Assembly (NCBI RefSeq): GCF_006715395.1
Contig: NZ_VFNC01000001.1
Span: 2,542,001-2,606,000 of the forward strand
Source of the DNA: Streptomyces sp. SLBN-31
GTDB taxonomy: Bacteria; Actinomycetota; Actinomycetes; Streptomycetales; Streptomycetaceae
Direction: 5' to 3'
Length of the DNA: 64,000 bases
Of this stretch, positions 8,455-16,423 are shown in pieces (positions within the stretch are counted from its first letter, which is position 1; every line of letters begins with the position of its first letter). The notes beneath the pieces were generated by a model, which was not told the DNA's origin, did not search any database, and saw only the letters and a list, made by a program, of their open reading frames with translations. The position numbers were made by a program, and so were the translations under genes.

Positions 8455-9491
8455 CGCGGCCGGCCGTGCGCGGGCCCGCTTCGGCGGGCACGGGCGCGGT
8501 GTGCGTGCTCATGGCGTCGGTCCTGTGGGGGACCACCGGTACGGCGGCGACCTTCGCCCCGGGCGTGGGGCCGCTCGCCATCGGGGCCGCGGCCATGGGA
8601 CTGGGCGGTCTGCTCCGGGCCCTTCTGGCCGCCCCGCGCATCGCCGGGGAAGCGGCGCGCCTGCGCGCGCACCGCGGTGTGGTCGTGACCGGCGCGCTGT
8701 CGGTGGGCGCCTATCCGCTGGCCTTCTACAGCTCCATGCACCTGGCCGGCGTCGCCGCCGGAACGGTCGTCTCCATCGGCTCGGCGCCGCTCGTCTCGGC
8801 GGTCATCGAACGGGTAGGGGACGGCCGCCGCCTCACCCGCCGCTGGACGGCCGGAGCCGGCCTGGGCCTGTCCGGCACCGTGCTGCTCTGCCTGGCCGAA
8901 GCGGCCCGGCCGGAATCCGGTACGGCGGGCCACTCCGCGTGGGCGACCGTACTCGGCGTGGCACTCGGCCTGGTCGCCGGCTTCACCTACGCCCTGTACT
9001 CCTGGGCCGCCCACCGCCTGATCAGCCGCGGCATCCCGTCGGGCGCCGCCATGGGCACGGTCTTCGGCCTGGGCGGTCTGCTGCTCCTGCCCGTGCTGCT
9101 GGTCACCGGCGCCCCGCTGCTGGCCTCTTGGTCCAACGCGGCCGTCGGTGCCTACATGGCCCTGATCCCGATGTTCCTCGGGTACCTGCTGTTCGGCTGG
9201 GGCCTGGCGCACGTCCCGGCGAGCACCGCCACCACGCTCTCGTTGCTGGAACCCGCCGTCGCGGCCGTGCTCGCCGTACTGGTCGTCGGCGAGCGCCTGC
9301 CCCTGCTCGGCTGGGTCGGCATCGCCCTGGTCGTCGGCTGCCTCGCCGTCCTCACCACACCCTCCCGCCGCCCCGCACCAAGGCTTCGAGTCACCGCCAC
9401 CCCCACGACGGACCGGAACAGGCATACCCGACCTGACCCCGGGGCACCGCCGCGGCCCGAACCGGACCCCTTGGGTAAGAGCTCGGCATGA
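8451..9491 (+). CDS. EamA/DMT-family exporter
   Basis: The protein has 346 residues from a GTG that overlaps the TetR stop codon. It has about ten hydrophobic segments arranged as two EamA repeats, with the typical end LVVGERLPLLGWVGIALVVGCLAVL, then a hydrophilic Pro/Arg-rich tail of about 45 residues. DMT carriers of this type export amino acids or small metabolites. The tight coupling to the TetR regulator suggests inducible efflux of the TetR ligand. Confidence 0.88.
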   Translation: MTRPAVRGPASAGTGAVCVLMASVLWGTTGTAATFAPGVGPLAIGAAAMGLGGLLRALLAAPRIAGEAARLRAHRGVVVTGALSVGAYPLAFYSSMHLAGVAAGTVVSIGSAPLVSAVIERVGDGRRLTRRWTAGAGLGLSGTVLLCLAEAARPESGTAGHSAWATVLGVALGLVAGFTYALYSWAAHRLISRGIPSGAAMGTVFGLGGLLLLPVLLVTGAPLLASWSNAAVGAYMALIPMFLGYLLFGWGLAHVPASTATTLSLLEPAVAAVLAVLVVGERLPLLGWVGIALVVGCLAVLTTPSRRPAPRLRVTATPTTDRNRHTRPDPGAPPRPEPDPLGKSSA

Positions 9492-9611
9492 GCAAGGTAT
9501 GACGGCGGGCGATCGCCTGGCGTGATGCGTTCGGGCAGGTCACCGGCGGCGTAAAGTGCCTCGGCGAGTCCGGTCGTCGCCAGGCCGGCCTGCCGTGGAG
9601 AGAGGGGCGTC

Positions 9612-10589
9612 ATGGGGAGTCCGCCGGAACTGACCCCGGGACGCCTGTTCACCTCGTGGCAGTGGGACGTGCCCGCGCTGCTGCTCGTCGCCCTCCTCGC
9701 CGGGCTCTACGGCTGGGGCGTCCTGCGGTTGCGGCGCCGGGGCGAGCTCTGGCCCGTGGCGCGCGGCGCCGCCTTCGGGCTGCTCGGCCTGGGCGCCCTC
9801 GTCGTGGCCACCATGTCGGCCCTCGCCGTCTACGACCACGTGCTGTTCTGGCCGGCTGCGGTGCAGAACATCCTCCTCGACCTGATCGCACCGCTCGGCC
9901 TGGCGCTGGGCGACCCGCTGCGGCTCGCCCTGCGCGCCCTGCCCGAGCCCGCCGCCGGACGCCTGCGGCGGGCCATGACCGGACGTCCGCTACGGCTGCT
10001 CACCTTCCCGCTGGTCAGCACGGTCCTGGTACTGGCCACCGAGCTGACCGTGTACTTCACGCCGTACTTCGAGACCGCGCTGCGCGTGGGCTGGCTGCAC
10101 CAGGTGATGTATCTGCACCTGCTGCTCGCCGGCTGCCTGTTCGTCGTACCGGTGCTCACCCGCGAGGAGGCGCTGCCGCGCTGGTGCACCCACCCCGTGC
10201 GGGGGGCGCTGGTCTTCCTCGACGGCATCGTCGACGCCGTACCGGGCATCGTGGTCATGACCCACGGCACCCTGATCGCCGGCGCCTGGTACCTGCACCA
10301 CGCCCCGGCCTGGTCGCCGGACGTCCGGCACGATCAGCAGGTCGGCGGCGGCGCGATGATCGGCATCGCCGAGCTGGTGGCGCTGCCCTTCCTGCTCGCG
10401 ATCCTGGTCCAGTGGGCCCGCGCCGAACGCGCGGAGACGGTCGCGCTGGACCGCCGCTTGGCGACGGAACTGGTCCCGGCCGGCCCGGTGGAAGGGGCGG
10501 CGCAGGGGCCGGATCTGGTGCGCCCGTGGTGGGAGACGGAGAACAGCGCCGTCGCCCAGCGCATCCGGCAGCAGCGACCGGGCTCCTGA
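9612..10589 (+). CDS. Cytochrome c oxidase assembly protein, caa3 CtaG type
   Basis: The protein has 325 residues and is polytopic. The family markers are W-D in the first loop (FTSWQWDVPALLLV), a conserved H in YDHVLFWPAAVQNILLDLIAPLGLALG, and HQVMYLHLLLAGCLFVVP. CtaG proteins help deliver copper to the CuA/CuB centres of caa3-type oxidases in Bacillus; actinobacterial paralogues are less studied. GAGAGAGGGG precedes the ATG. It ends 5 bp from the convergent VOC gene. No oxidase genes are nearby, so this is an orphan copy. Confidence 0.85.
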   Translation: MGSPPELTPGRLFTSWQWDVPALLLVALLAGLYGWGVLRLRRRGELWPVARGAAFGLLGLGALVVATMSALAVYDHVLFWPAAVQNILLDLIAPLGLALGDPLRLALRALPEPAAGRLRRAMTGRPLRLLTFPLVSTVLVLATELTVYFTPYFETALRVGWLHQVMYLHLLLAGCLFVVPVLTREEALPRWCTHPVRGALVFLDGIVDAVPGIVVMTHGTLIAGAWYLHHAPAWSPDVRHDQQVGGGAMIGIAELVALPFLLAILVQWARAERAETVALDRRLATELVPAGPVEGAAQGPDLVRPWWETENSAVAQRIRQQRPGS

Positions 10590-10594
10590 CCGAC

Positions 10595-11020
10595 TCAGCG
10601 CGGCTCGCCGCGATAGGTGCCGAAGTACCAGCGGTTGCCCTCGGGATCACGGGCGGCGAAGTCGCGGGAGCCGTAGTCCGTGACGTGCAGGTCGGTGATG
10701 ATGTCGGCGCCGGCGGCCTTGGCGCGGGCGTGCACGGCGTCCGGGTCGGCGGTGACGACGTAGGCACTGAAGTGACCGGGCGGGGTCGGGCCCTCGCCCT
10801 CGCCCCGGCCCTCGCGCACGGAGCCCAGCATCACGCCGCCGCCCTCGGGCCAGCTGACCTGTGCGTGCTCCACCAGTTCGCCGTCGCCGTACACCACCGT
10901 CTCCTCGAAGCCGAACGCGTCGACGAGGAACCGGATCAGGGCGCGGGCGTCACGGGCGCGCAGGGTGGGCCAGACCTGCGGGGCGGGGGATCGCTCGGCG
11001 GGGCCGGGAGTGCTGGTCAT
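10595..11020 (-). CDS. VOC-family (glyoxalase/bleomycin-resistance-like) protein
   Basis: The protein has 141 residues with the paired beta-alpha-beta-beta-beta modules of the VOC superfamily (PTLRARDARALIRFLVDAFGFEE and the C-terminal DFAARDPEGNRWYFGTY). The latter is the PhnB/YdeM-like signature. Metal ligands cannot be assigned safely. It lies 45 bp downstream of the AraC regulator on the same strand, so the two are probably one transcription unit. Confidence 0.85.
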   Translation of the reverse strand: MTSTPGPAERSPAPQVWPTLRARDARALIRFLVDAFGFEETVVYGDGELVEHAQVSWPEGGGVMLGSVREGRGEGEGPTPPGHFSAYVVTADPDAVHARAKAAGADIITDLHVTDYGSRDFAARDPEGNRWYFGTYRGEPR

Positions 11021-11065
11021 GGGATACGCCTCTTTCGTGGGGAGGGTGGGTGGACTCCCTCAGCG

Positions 11066-11914
11066 TCACGCGGGCGGATGGTGCCCGGCTTGGATGTTTC
11101 GGAACTCCTGCGCCAGCCACGCGCTGGGGGTGCAGGAGGCCAGCGCGGCGAACTCCCGGTCCAGGTGGGACTGGTCCGCGTAACCGCAGTCGGCGGCCAG
11201 ACCCGCCAGATCGGGTGGGCCCGGCCGGGCGGCCAGACGGCGCCGGGCCAGGTCGAAGCGGACGACCCGGGCGGCGGCCTTCGGCGTGAGGCCGATCTCG
11301 GTGCGGAAGAGCGTGCGCAGATGGCGGTCGCTGAAGCCGGTCCCGGCGGCGAGCTCGTCGACGCGCAGCCGGCCGCCGGCGCCGAGCAGCCGCCGCCAGG
11401 CCTCCGCGACCGCGGCGCCGGCCCGGACGTCCCGGCCGCGGGCGAGCCGGCCGAGCAGCCAGCCGTCGACGACCCGGAAACGGGCCGGCCAGTCGGGGGC
11501 CTCGCGCAGCCGGTCGTGGACCTCGCGCACGTCCGCGCCCAGCACGTCGTCCGCGTGCGCGTCGATCCCGGCCAGCGCCCCGGCGGGCAGCCCCAGCAGG
11601 ACGCGGGCGCCGAGCGGGCTGATCGCCACCTGGATGCCGGACTGCCGGCCGGGGACGTCGATCAGCGCGGGCGTGACGTGCAGACCGCCCAGCAGGGTGG
11701 GGTAGTCGCCGGCGGACGCGGCCGGGTCGGGGTGGGCGGCCATGCTGAGCGGTTCGTCGAGGGTGAGGATCAGCGTCAGCCACGGGGACGGCAGACCGCG
11801 GTGCCGGGTGGCGGGAAGGCCGCGCTGGCGATAGCCGGAGTACCAGCCGACCAGCCCGCGCAACGGCGGCGCGGGACCCACCCGCACCGCCTCGTCCACG
11901 ACCTCGACGACCAT
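11066..11914 (-). CDS. AraC-family transcriptional regulator
   Basis: The protein has 282 residues from ATG 11914. The C-terminal AraC DNA-binding domain (about residues 175-275) has two helix-turn-helix motifs: LRVDELAAGTGFSDRHLRTLF and the GYADQSHLDREF signature. The N-terminus matches the DUF6597-like/AraC sensory region (PPLRGLVGWYSGYRQRG). It is followed by the VOC gene, which it may regulate. The longer frame to 12304 runs into a hairpin and has no coding character. Confidence 0.88.
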   Translation of the reverse strand: MVVEVVDEAVRVGPAPPLRGLVGWYSGYRQRGLPATRHRGLPSPWLTLILTLDEPLSMAAHPDPAASAGDYPTLLGGLHVTPALIDVPGRQSGIQVAISPLGARVLLGLPAGALAGIDAHADDVLGADVREVHDRLREAPDWPARFRVVDGWLLGRLARGRDVRAGAAVAEAWRRLLGAGGRLRVDELAAGTGFSDRHLRTLFRTEIGLTPKAAARVVRFDLARRRLAARPGPPDLAGLAADCGYADQSHLDREFAALASCTPSAWLAQEFRNIQAGHHPPA

Positions 11915-12017
11915 ACGGCCATCCTCCCGCGCCCGCCCGCCGCCGGCAGCACGAATGTCATTCCTGCCGTCGCGGGCGCGGCGCGAACTCGTCGCCCACC
12001 TGGGGACCTCGGACATG

Positions 12018-12063
12018 GGTCGGAGGCACATCTCCCTCCCCCGAAGGTGATGTGCCTCCGACC
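12018..12063. terminator. 15-bp perfect hairpin between protease and AraC genes
   Basis: GGTCGGAGGCACATC at 12018-12032 pairs perfectly with 12049-12063, with a 16-base loop. It lies downstream of the metalloprotease gene and upstream of araC on the minus strand. It is probably the protease terminator. There is no U-tract, as is common in Streptomyces. Confidence 0.55.
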
Positions 12064-12116
12064 TTCCCCCGGCGCCGGACTGTGGGTCCAGCCGACCGCG
12101 TGGGCGGTCCGTGCCG

Positions 12117-13208
12117 TCACCAGCACATGACCGCTGTCTCCCCCGAACCCCACGCGGAGTACTGACGCACTCGGACGAAGTAGCGGCGGCCCCTGACGAG
12201 CCGCGCCCGGACGGTCGCGTTGTGCGGCGCGCCGCCGTCGTCGTGGCCGGCGAGGTAGCGGGGTTCCCCGTCCCGCTCCTCGAAGACCACCACCACGCTG
12301 TCACTCGCCCCGAAGGTGCCCACCGTGTACTCGCGGGTCTGCGGCGGCTCGATCGTGAAGTCGGCCTGTTCCCCCGGGCCGAGACCGAGCGGCACGGACC
12401 GGAAGGGCACGAGCGCCGGCGGCCGCCCCCGCTCGGCCGGCGGATACCAGCGCAGGACGAACTCCTTGTCGGCCACGGAGAGCGTGCCCGGCGGGTTGAG
12501 CCCCCCGCGGAACTGCTCGGGCTCCAGGATCAGCCCGCCCGGGAACGGATACTCCATGATCGAATGCGGGTCCCAGACGGTGCCGTTGACCTCGTCCGGG
12601 TCGAGCTTGCGCAGGATGTTGTGGAACGTCGTGTCCCGGCCCCAGAAGTTCGGCGGACCGGCCAGGTCGGCATAGACGGCCTCGTCGTCCCAGGTGATCC
12701 CCGCGTACGGGCTCTGGTGTTCGTGCAGCATGCCCAGCGCGTGCCCGATCTGGTGCAGGGCCGTCCCGCGCTCCCCGGGCGCGGTCAGGTCCCAGCCGAA
12801 GTTCATCGTGCGTTCGTTCTGCCCGGCCCGCAGCGCGTCCCGGCCCACCGCCGACCAGGACCCGTCGCCCGGCTGGAAACCGATCCGCAGCTCTGCCTCA
12901 TAGCGGTCGCCGACCTCGACGAAGGACACACCGATGCCCAGGTCCCGCCACTCCCGGAAGCAGTCGCGCACCACGTCCCGCTGCTCCTGGCCGCCGCCCC
13001 ACGACACCCGCCGCATCGAGCCGGTTCCGGGCACGGCGATGACCGAGGCGTCGGTGTCGCCGTCGAAGAACCAGTAGTGCAGCACCGTGCCGTTCACCCA
13101 GATCCGGTTGCCCGCGACCAGCGCACCGCGCCGCTCGGCGGTCAGCCCCGGCGCCGGAGCGGGGGCCGACTGCTGCGCGAGGCTGCAGTAGCGTCCGGTC
13201 ATGCGCAC
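12117..13208 (-). CDS. M12/astacin-like metalloprotease homologue with HQxxH in place of HExxH
   Basis: The protein has 363 residues. The central domain (about residues 45-245) is a metzincin-like protease: the zinc motif reads HQIGHALGMLHEH at residue 152 and is followed by SIMEYPF, the Met-turn region. The two or three His ligands are present, but the catalytic Glu of HExxHxxGxxH is Gln here (codon CAG at 12750-12752). The C-terminal 100 residues form a beta-rich domain (FTIEPPQTREYTVGTFG). No signal peptide is evident, so it appears cytosolic. With Gln, zinc binding is likely but proteolysis should be poor. It is divergent from the LuxR-type gene, 65 bp away. Confidence 0.85.
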   Translation of the reverse strand: MRMTGRYCSLAQQSAPAPAPGLTAERRGALVAGNRIWVNGTVLHYWFFDGDTDASVIAVPGTGSMRRVSWGGGQEQRDVVRDCFREWRDLGIGVSFVEVGDRYEAELRIGFQPGDGSWSAVGRDALRAGQNERTMNFGWDLTAPGERGTALHQIGHALGMLHEHQSPYAGITWDDEAVYADLAGPPNFWGRDTTFHNILRKLDPDEVNGTVWDPHSIMEYPFPGGLILEPEQFRGGLNPPGTLSVADKEFVLRWYPPAERGRPPALVPFRSVPLGLGPGEQADFTIEPPQTREYTVGTFGASDSVVVVFEERDGEPRYLAGHDDGGAPHNATVRARLVRGRRYFVRVRQYSAWGSGETAVMCW

Positions 13209-13262
13209 AGCCTGCCGTGAGCGGGGTCACAGGCGCCTGAGTCGGGGGCTACTCAAGTCGCC

Positions 13263-13272
13263 CTGTATCAGG
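13263..13272 (+). promoter_or_regulatory. CTGTATCAGG motif, copy 1 (LuxR gene leader)
   Basis: This 10-mer directly precedes the GTG at 13274. The identical 10-mer occurs 56 bp before the S8 protease gene (19074-19083). It contains CCTG-N3-CAGG symmetry here. It is either a shared regulator site or a -10 region. Confidence 0.4.
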
Positions 13273-13273
13273 C

Positions 13274-13297
13274 GTGAGTACTCGCACTCGTACTCAC
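13274..13297. promoter_or_regulatory. Inverted repeat GTGAGTAC-N8-GTACTCAC at the LuxR gene start
   Basis: Perfect 8-bp arms with an 8-bp spacer. If translation starts at GTG 13298 rather than GTG 13274, this palindrome is fully upstream and would be an operator. The repetitive STRTRTH that it encodes looks unlike protein, which favours that view. Confidence 0.5.
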
Positions 13298-15133
13298 GTG
13301 ACGACTTTCGAACGGGACGCGAAAACCCTTGAACTGCCCTGGCGGTTCACCGGCCGTGAGGACGAACTGGACCTGATCCGCCGGTCCCTCACCGCGGGTC
13401 ACCACGGCATCGTGGTCACCGGCCCGGCCGGCTGCGGCAAGACCCGGCTGGTGACCGAGGCCGTGCGCGGCGGCGACCGCGCCCGCGCGGCCGGTACGCC
13501 CGAGACCCGGCACATCCCGTTCGCCGCGTTCGCGCACCTGCTGCCCGAGTCGGTCTCCCTGCACCGCGCCGTCCAACTGCTCTCCGGGGTGCGCCTGTTG
13601 CTGGTCGACGACGCCCATCTGCTCGACGACGCCTCGGCCGCCCTCGTCCACCAGCTGGCCGTGCACGGCCGCACCCGCCTCATCGTCGTCGCGGCGGACG
13701 GCGCACCGTGCCCCGCCGCCGTCGCCCGGCTGTGGACCGGCGAACTGCTGCCGCGCCTGGCCCTGGAGCCGCTGCCCCGCGAGGACATGGAACAGCTCCT
13801 CGCGGCCGGCGTCGGCGGCCCCGTGGAGCCGCTCACCCTGCGCCGGCTGCTCCACCTCGCCCAGGGCGATCTGCGGCTGCTGCGCGACCTGGTGGACGCG
13901 GTGCGCGAGCGGGCACCGCACACACGCGGGAAGGACACCGACGCCTGGACATGGCGCGGCCCGGTCCCGGTGACGGCGGCGATCCGCGAACGCACCGCCG
14001 AGGCCCTGGCCCGTCCCTGCCGCGAGGAGCGCGCGACGCTCGAACGGCTCGCCTTCTCAGAGCCCTTGCCGCTGCCCATGGACGACCTCGACCTGCGGGC
14101 CCTGGAAGCCCTGGAGGCCGACGGCCTGGTCACGGCCGACGACCCCGGCGGCGCCCGCCTCGCCCACCCCCTGCACGGCCCGGTGCTGCGGGCCGCGGCC
14201 GGCAGGCTGCGGGCGAGGCGGCTGGCCCGCACCCCCGACCAGTGCGGACCGGCGCTCGCCGCCGAGACGGCCGCTCTGACCGCGCGGATCGAACAGACCG
14301 ACGTACGCGTGCTGCCGGCCCCGGTGGGGGAGTGGCTGGCGCACGAGGGCGCGCCCGTACCGGCCGCAGACGCGGCCGTGCGCGCCCGGTTCTCGCGGCT
14401 TCGGGGGGAGCTGCGGGAGGCGGCGGCCTGGGCGGGGGAGGGACTGCGGAACGCGCCGGGGGACGCGTCCTGCCGCAGCGAACTCGCCCTGGCCGCCGCG
14501 CAGTCGGGGGACGCGGCCACCGCCCAGGAGGCGGTCGCGGGGCGGCCGGAGCTCCAGGAGCCGGCCGCATGGCTGGCGGCGGCCCGCGGGGACGTGGAAG
14601 GGGCGGCGCTGGAGGCCTTCGACGGGCGGGACGCGTACGCCCTCTACGACGCCGTACGCCTCGGCGCCCCCGACAAGGTCGCCGGACGCCTCCCCGAGGG
14701 CGGTGTGTTCGCGCGGCACGCCGACGCGCTCGCCCGGGGCGACGGGCCGGAGCTGGTCCGGGTGGCCGAGGCGCTGGAGGAGCGCGGCTTCGAGCTGTTC
14801 GCGGCCGAGGCGCACGCGCAGGCCGTACGGGCGCACCGCGACCCGAGCGCCGCCCGCGTCGCACGCACGCGTGCCGCCGCCCTCGCCCGCCGTTGCCAGG
14901 GCGCCCGCACCCCGGCCCTGTCCGGGCTGGTCCTCGGTGAACTCACCGCCCGCCAGCGGCAGATCGTCACTCTCGCCGCCGCCGGTCTGAGCAACCGGCA
15001 GATCGCCGAACAGCTCACGCTGTCCATCCGGACCGTGGGCAACCACCTCTACAGCGCCTACGCCCGCCTCGGCGCGAACGACCGGGCGGCGCTGGTGTGG
15101 CTCGTGGACCTGCCGGACGCCCGATCGGCCTGA
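13274..15133 (+). CDS. LuxR-family regulator with N-terminal AAA/STAND-type ATPase
   Basis: The protein has 619 residues from GTG 13274 (611 from GTG 13298). An ATPase module starts near residue 25 with FTGREDELDLI, Walker A GPAGCGKTR (about residue 52) and Walker B LLLVDDAHLL. The middle is Ala/Arg-rich helical repeats. The C-terminus is a LuxR helix-turn-helix, LTARQRQIVTLAAAGLSNRQ and SIRTVGNHL. It is shorter than classical LAL regulators (about 900 residues) because the repeat region is reduced. It is divergent from the HQxxH metalloprotease. Its leader shares a 10-mer with the S8 protease operon, which may tie it to that cluster. Confidence 0.88.
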   Translation: MSTRTRTHVTTFERDAKTLELPWRFTGREDELDLIRRSLTAGHHGIVVTGPAGCGKTRLVTEAVRGGDRARAAGTPETRHIPFAAFAHLLPESVSLHRAVQLLSGVRLLLVDDAHLLDDASAALVHQLAVHGRTRLIVVAADGAPCPAAVARLWTGELLPRLALEPLPREDMEQLLAAGVGGPVEPLTLRRLLHLAQGDLRLLRDLVDAVRERAPHTRGKDTDAWTWRGPVPVTAAIRERTAEALARPCREERATLERLAFSEPLPLPMDDLDLRALEALEADGLVTADDPGGARLAHPLHGPVLRAAAGRLRARRLARTPDQCGPALAAETAALTARIEQTDVRVLPAPVGEWLAHEGAPVPAADAAVRARFSRLRGELREAAAWAGEGLRNAPGDASCRSELALAAAQSGDAATAQEAVAGRPELQEPAAWLAAARGDVEGAALEAFDGRDAYALYDAVRLGAPDKVAGRLPEGGVFARHADALARGDGPELVRVAEALEERGFELFAAEAHAQAVRAHRDPSAARVARTRAAALARRCQGARTPALSGLVLGELTARQRQIVTLAAAGLSNRQIAEQLTLSIRTVGNHLYSAYARLGANDRAALVWLVDLPDARSA

Positions 15134-15148
15134 GCCACCTCATGGACC

Positions 15149-15190
15149 GGCGGTCTGACCCCCAGGATTCGGGGGAGGGGTCAGGCCGCC
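15149..15190 (+). terminator. Terminator hairpin after the LuxR-type gene
   Basis: A 14-bp stem with one non-Watson-Crick position (GGCGGTCTGACCCC with GGGGTCAGGCCGCC), loop 14 bases, just after the stop at 15133. Confidence 0.65.
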
Positions 15191-15222
15191 ACCCCATGCC
15201 CGCACCTCGGGTGCCTCGCGGA

Positions 15223-15249
15223 TGTCACAGGCGGACGCGCCGTCTCGTC
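15223..15249 (+). promoter_or_regulatory. Perfect ECF41 promoter of the second ECF41 sigma gene
   Basis: TGTCACA (15223-15229), 16 bases, CGTC (15246-15249): an exact match to the ECF41 consensus. The ATG lies about 40 bp downstream with a good SD between, so this is an autoregulatory promoter or a target of the other ECF41 at 3251. Confidence 0.85.
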
Positions 15250-15289
15250 GTAGAGGATGCCCACGACGTCGTCCCGAGGAGAGGCAGGC

Positions 15290-16207
15290 ATGACCAGGAC
15301 CGAGGAGTTCCAGGAGCTGCGGCCGCTGCTGTTCTCGATCGCCTACCGCATCCTGGGCAGCGTGAGCGAAGCGGAGGACGCCGTCCAGGAGGCCTGGCTG
15401 CGCTTCGAGGGCGCGCCGGCCGAGCCACGGTCCGTGAAGGCCTACCTGTCGGCCACGGTCACCCGGATCTCCATCGACGTGCTGCGCTCAGCTCGCGTGC
15501 GGCGGGAGCACTACGTCGGCCCGTGGTTCCCGGAGCCGCTGCTCGCCGACCCCTACGAGGACCCGGAGCGTGCGGCGGAGCTGGCCGACTCCGTGTCGAT
15601 GGCCGCCCTGCTGTTGCTGGAGCGGCTCAGCCCGCTGGAGCGGGCGGTGTTCGTCCTGCGCGAGGTGTTCGACTTCGGCCACCCCGAGATCGCGTCGGCG
15701 GTGGGCCGCTCGGAGGCCGCCTGCCGCCAGCTCGTGGTGCGGGCCCGGCGCCACATGGCCGCAGGCCGGCCCCGCTTCGACGCCGACCGCAAGGAGCGTC
15801 AGGAGCTGGCGTCGCGGTTCTTCGACGCCCTGCGCGAGGGCGACGTCGCCGGCCTGCGCGACCTGCTCGCCGCCGACGTGTCGATGGTCGGCGACGGCGG
15901 CGGCAAGGCCCCGCAGCTGGCCCGCGCGGTCATGGGCGCCGACAACGTCTCCCGGCTGCTCGCCTCCGTCCTGCCCCGGATGGCCCGTATCGACGTGACG
16001 TTCGAGCCGCACGAGCTCAACGGCCAGCCGGGCGCGGTCTTCCGCGACCGGGACGGCAGGGTGCTGCACACCCTGGCCCTCGACGTCCTCGACGGCCGGA
16101 TCCAGGCCATCCGCCTGGTGATCAACCCCGACAAACTCGCCCACCTGGGCCCGGTGGCAGACGCCTGGGCGATCTCCGCCGAGCTCAAGCGAGCACCGCG
16201 GGGGTGA
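15290..16207 (+). CDS. ECF41-type RNA polymerase sigma factor, second copy
   Basis: The protein has 305 residues. It has sigma2 (LLFSIAYRILGSVSEAED), the linker motif WFPEP (WLPEP in the consensus), sigma4 (FGHPEIASAVGRSEAACRQL), and the SnoaL-like extension with DGGGK and NPDKL, both intact. GAGGAGAGGCAGGC precedes the ATG at 15290. Unlike the first copy it has no carboxymuconolactone decarboxylase, oxidoreductase or epimerase gene beside it, so its targets must be elsewhere or shared with the copy at 3251. The perfect ECF41 promoter in front suggests positive autoregulation. Confidence 0.9.
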   Translation: MTRTEEFQELRPLLFSIAYRILGSVSEAEDAVQEAWLRFEGAPAEPRSVKAYLSATVTRISIDVLRSARVRREHYVGPWFPEPLLADPYEDPERAAELADSVSMAALLLLERLSPLERAVFVLREVFDFGHPEIASAVGRSEAACRQLVVRARRHMAAGRPRFDADRKERQELASRFFDALREGDVAGLRDLLAADVSMVGDGGGKAPQLARAVMGADNVSRLLASVLPRMARIDVTFEPHELNGQPGAVFRDRDGRVLHTLALDVLDGRIQAIRLVINPDKLAHLGPVADAWAISAELKRAPRG

Positions 16208-16228
16208 CGCACGGGCGGGGTTCTCTAC

Positions 16229-16378
16229 GCCGGTGACGGACGCCTCGGGGGATCGCCGTGAGCCGAGGGGTGAACGTGCGTAGGCGGGGCCCGCGCGCCG
16301 GTGGCGGGCGCCTCAGGGGATTCGGCACGGGCGGGTCCTGTCGGGCCGGCGGCGGATGCCTACGGGATTCACCGTGAG
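16229..16378. repeat. Three imperfect 35-bp direct repeats between convergent genes
   Basis: Related cores begin at 16229, 16296 and 16344, each reading CGCCGGTG(A/G)CGG(A/G)CGCCT or a variant, then GGGGATTC. They fill most of the 216-bp gap between the ECF41 gene and the CHAT gene. No gene or clear terminator is visible there. They are probably degenerated duplications. Confidence 0.5.
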
Positions 16379-16423
16379 TTCAACGTGTGCCGAGGGGGTG
16401 GGTGACCCGCGCGGGCGGCGTCT

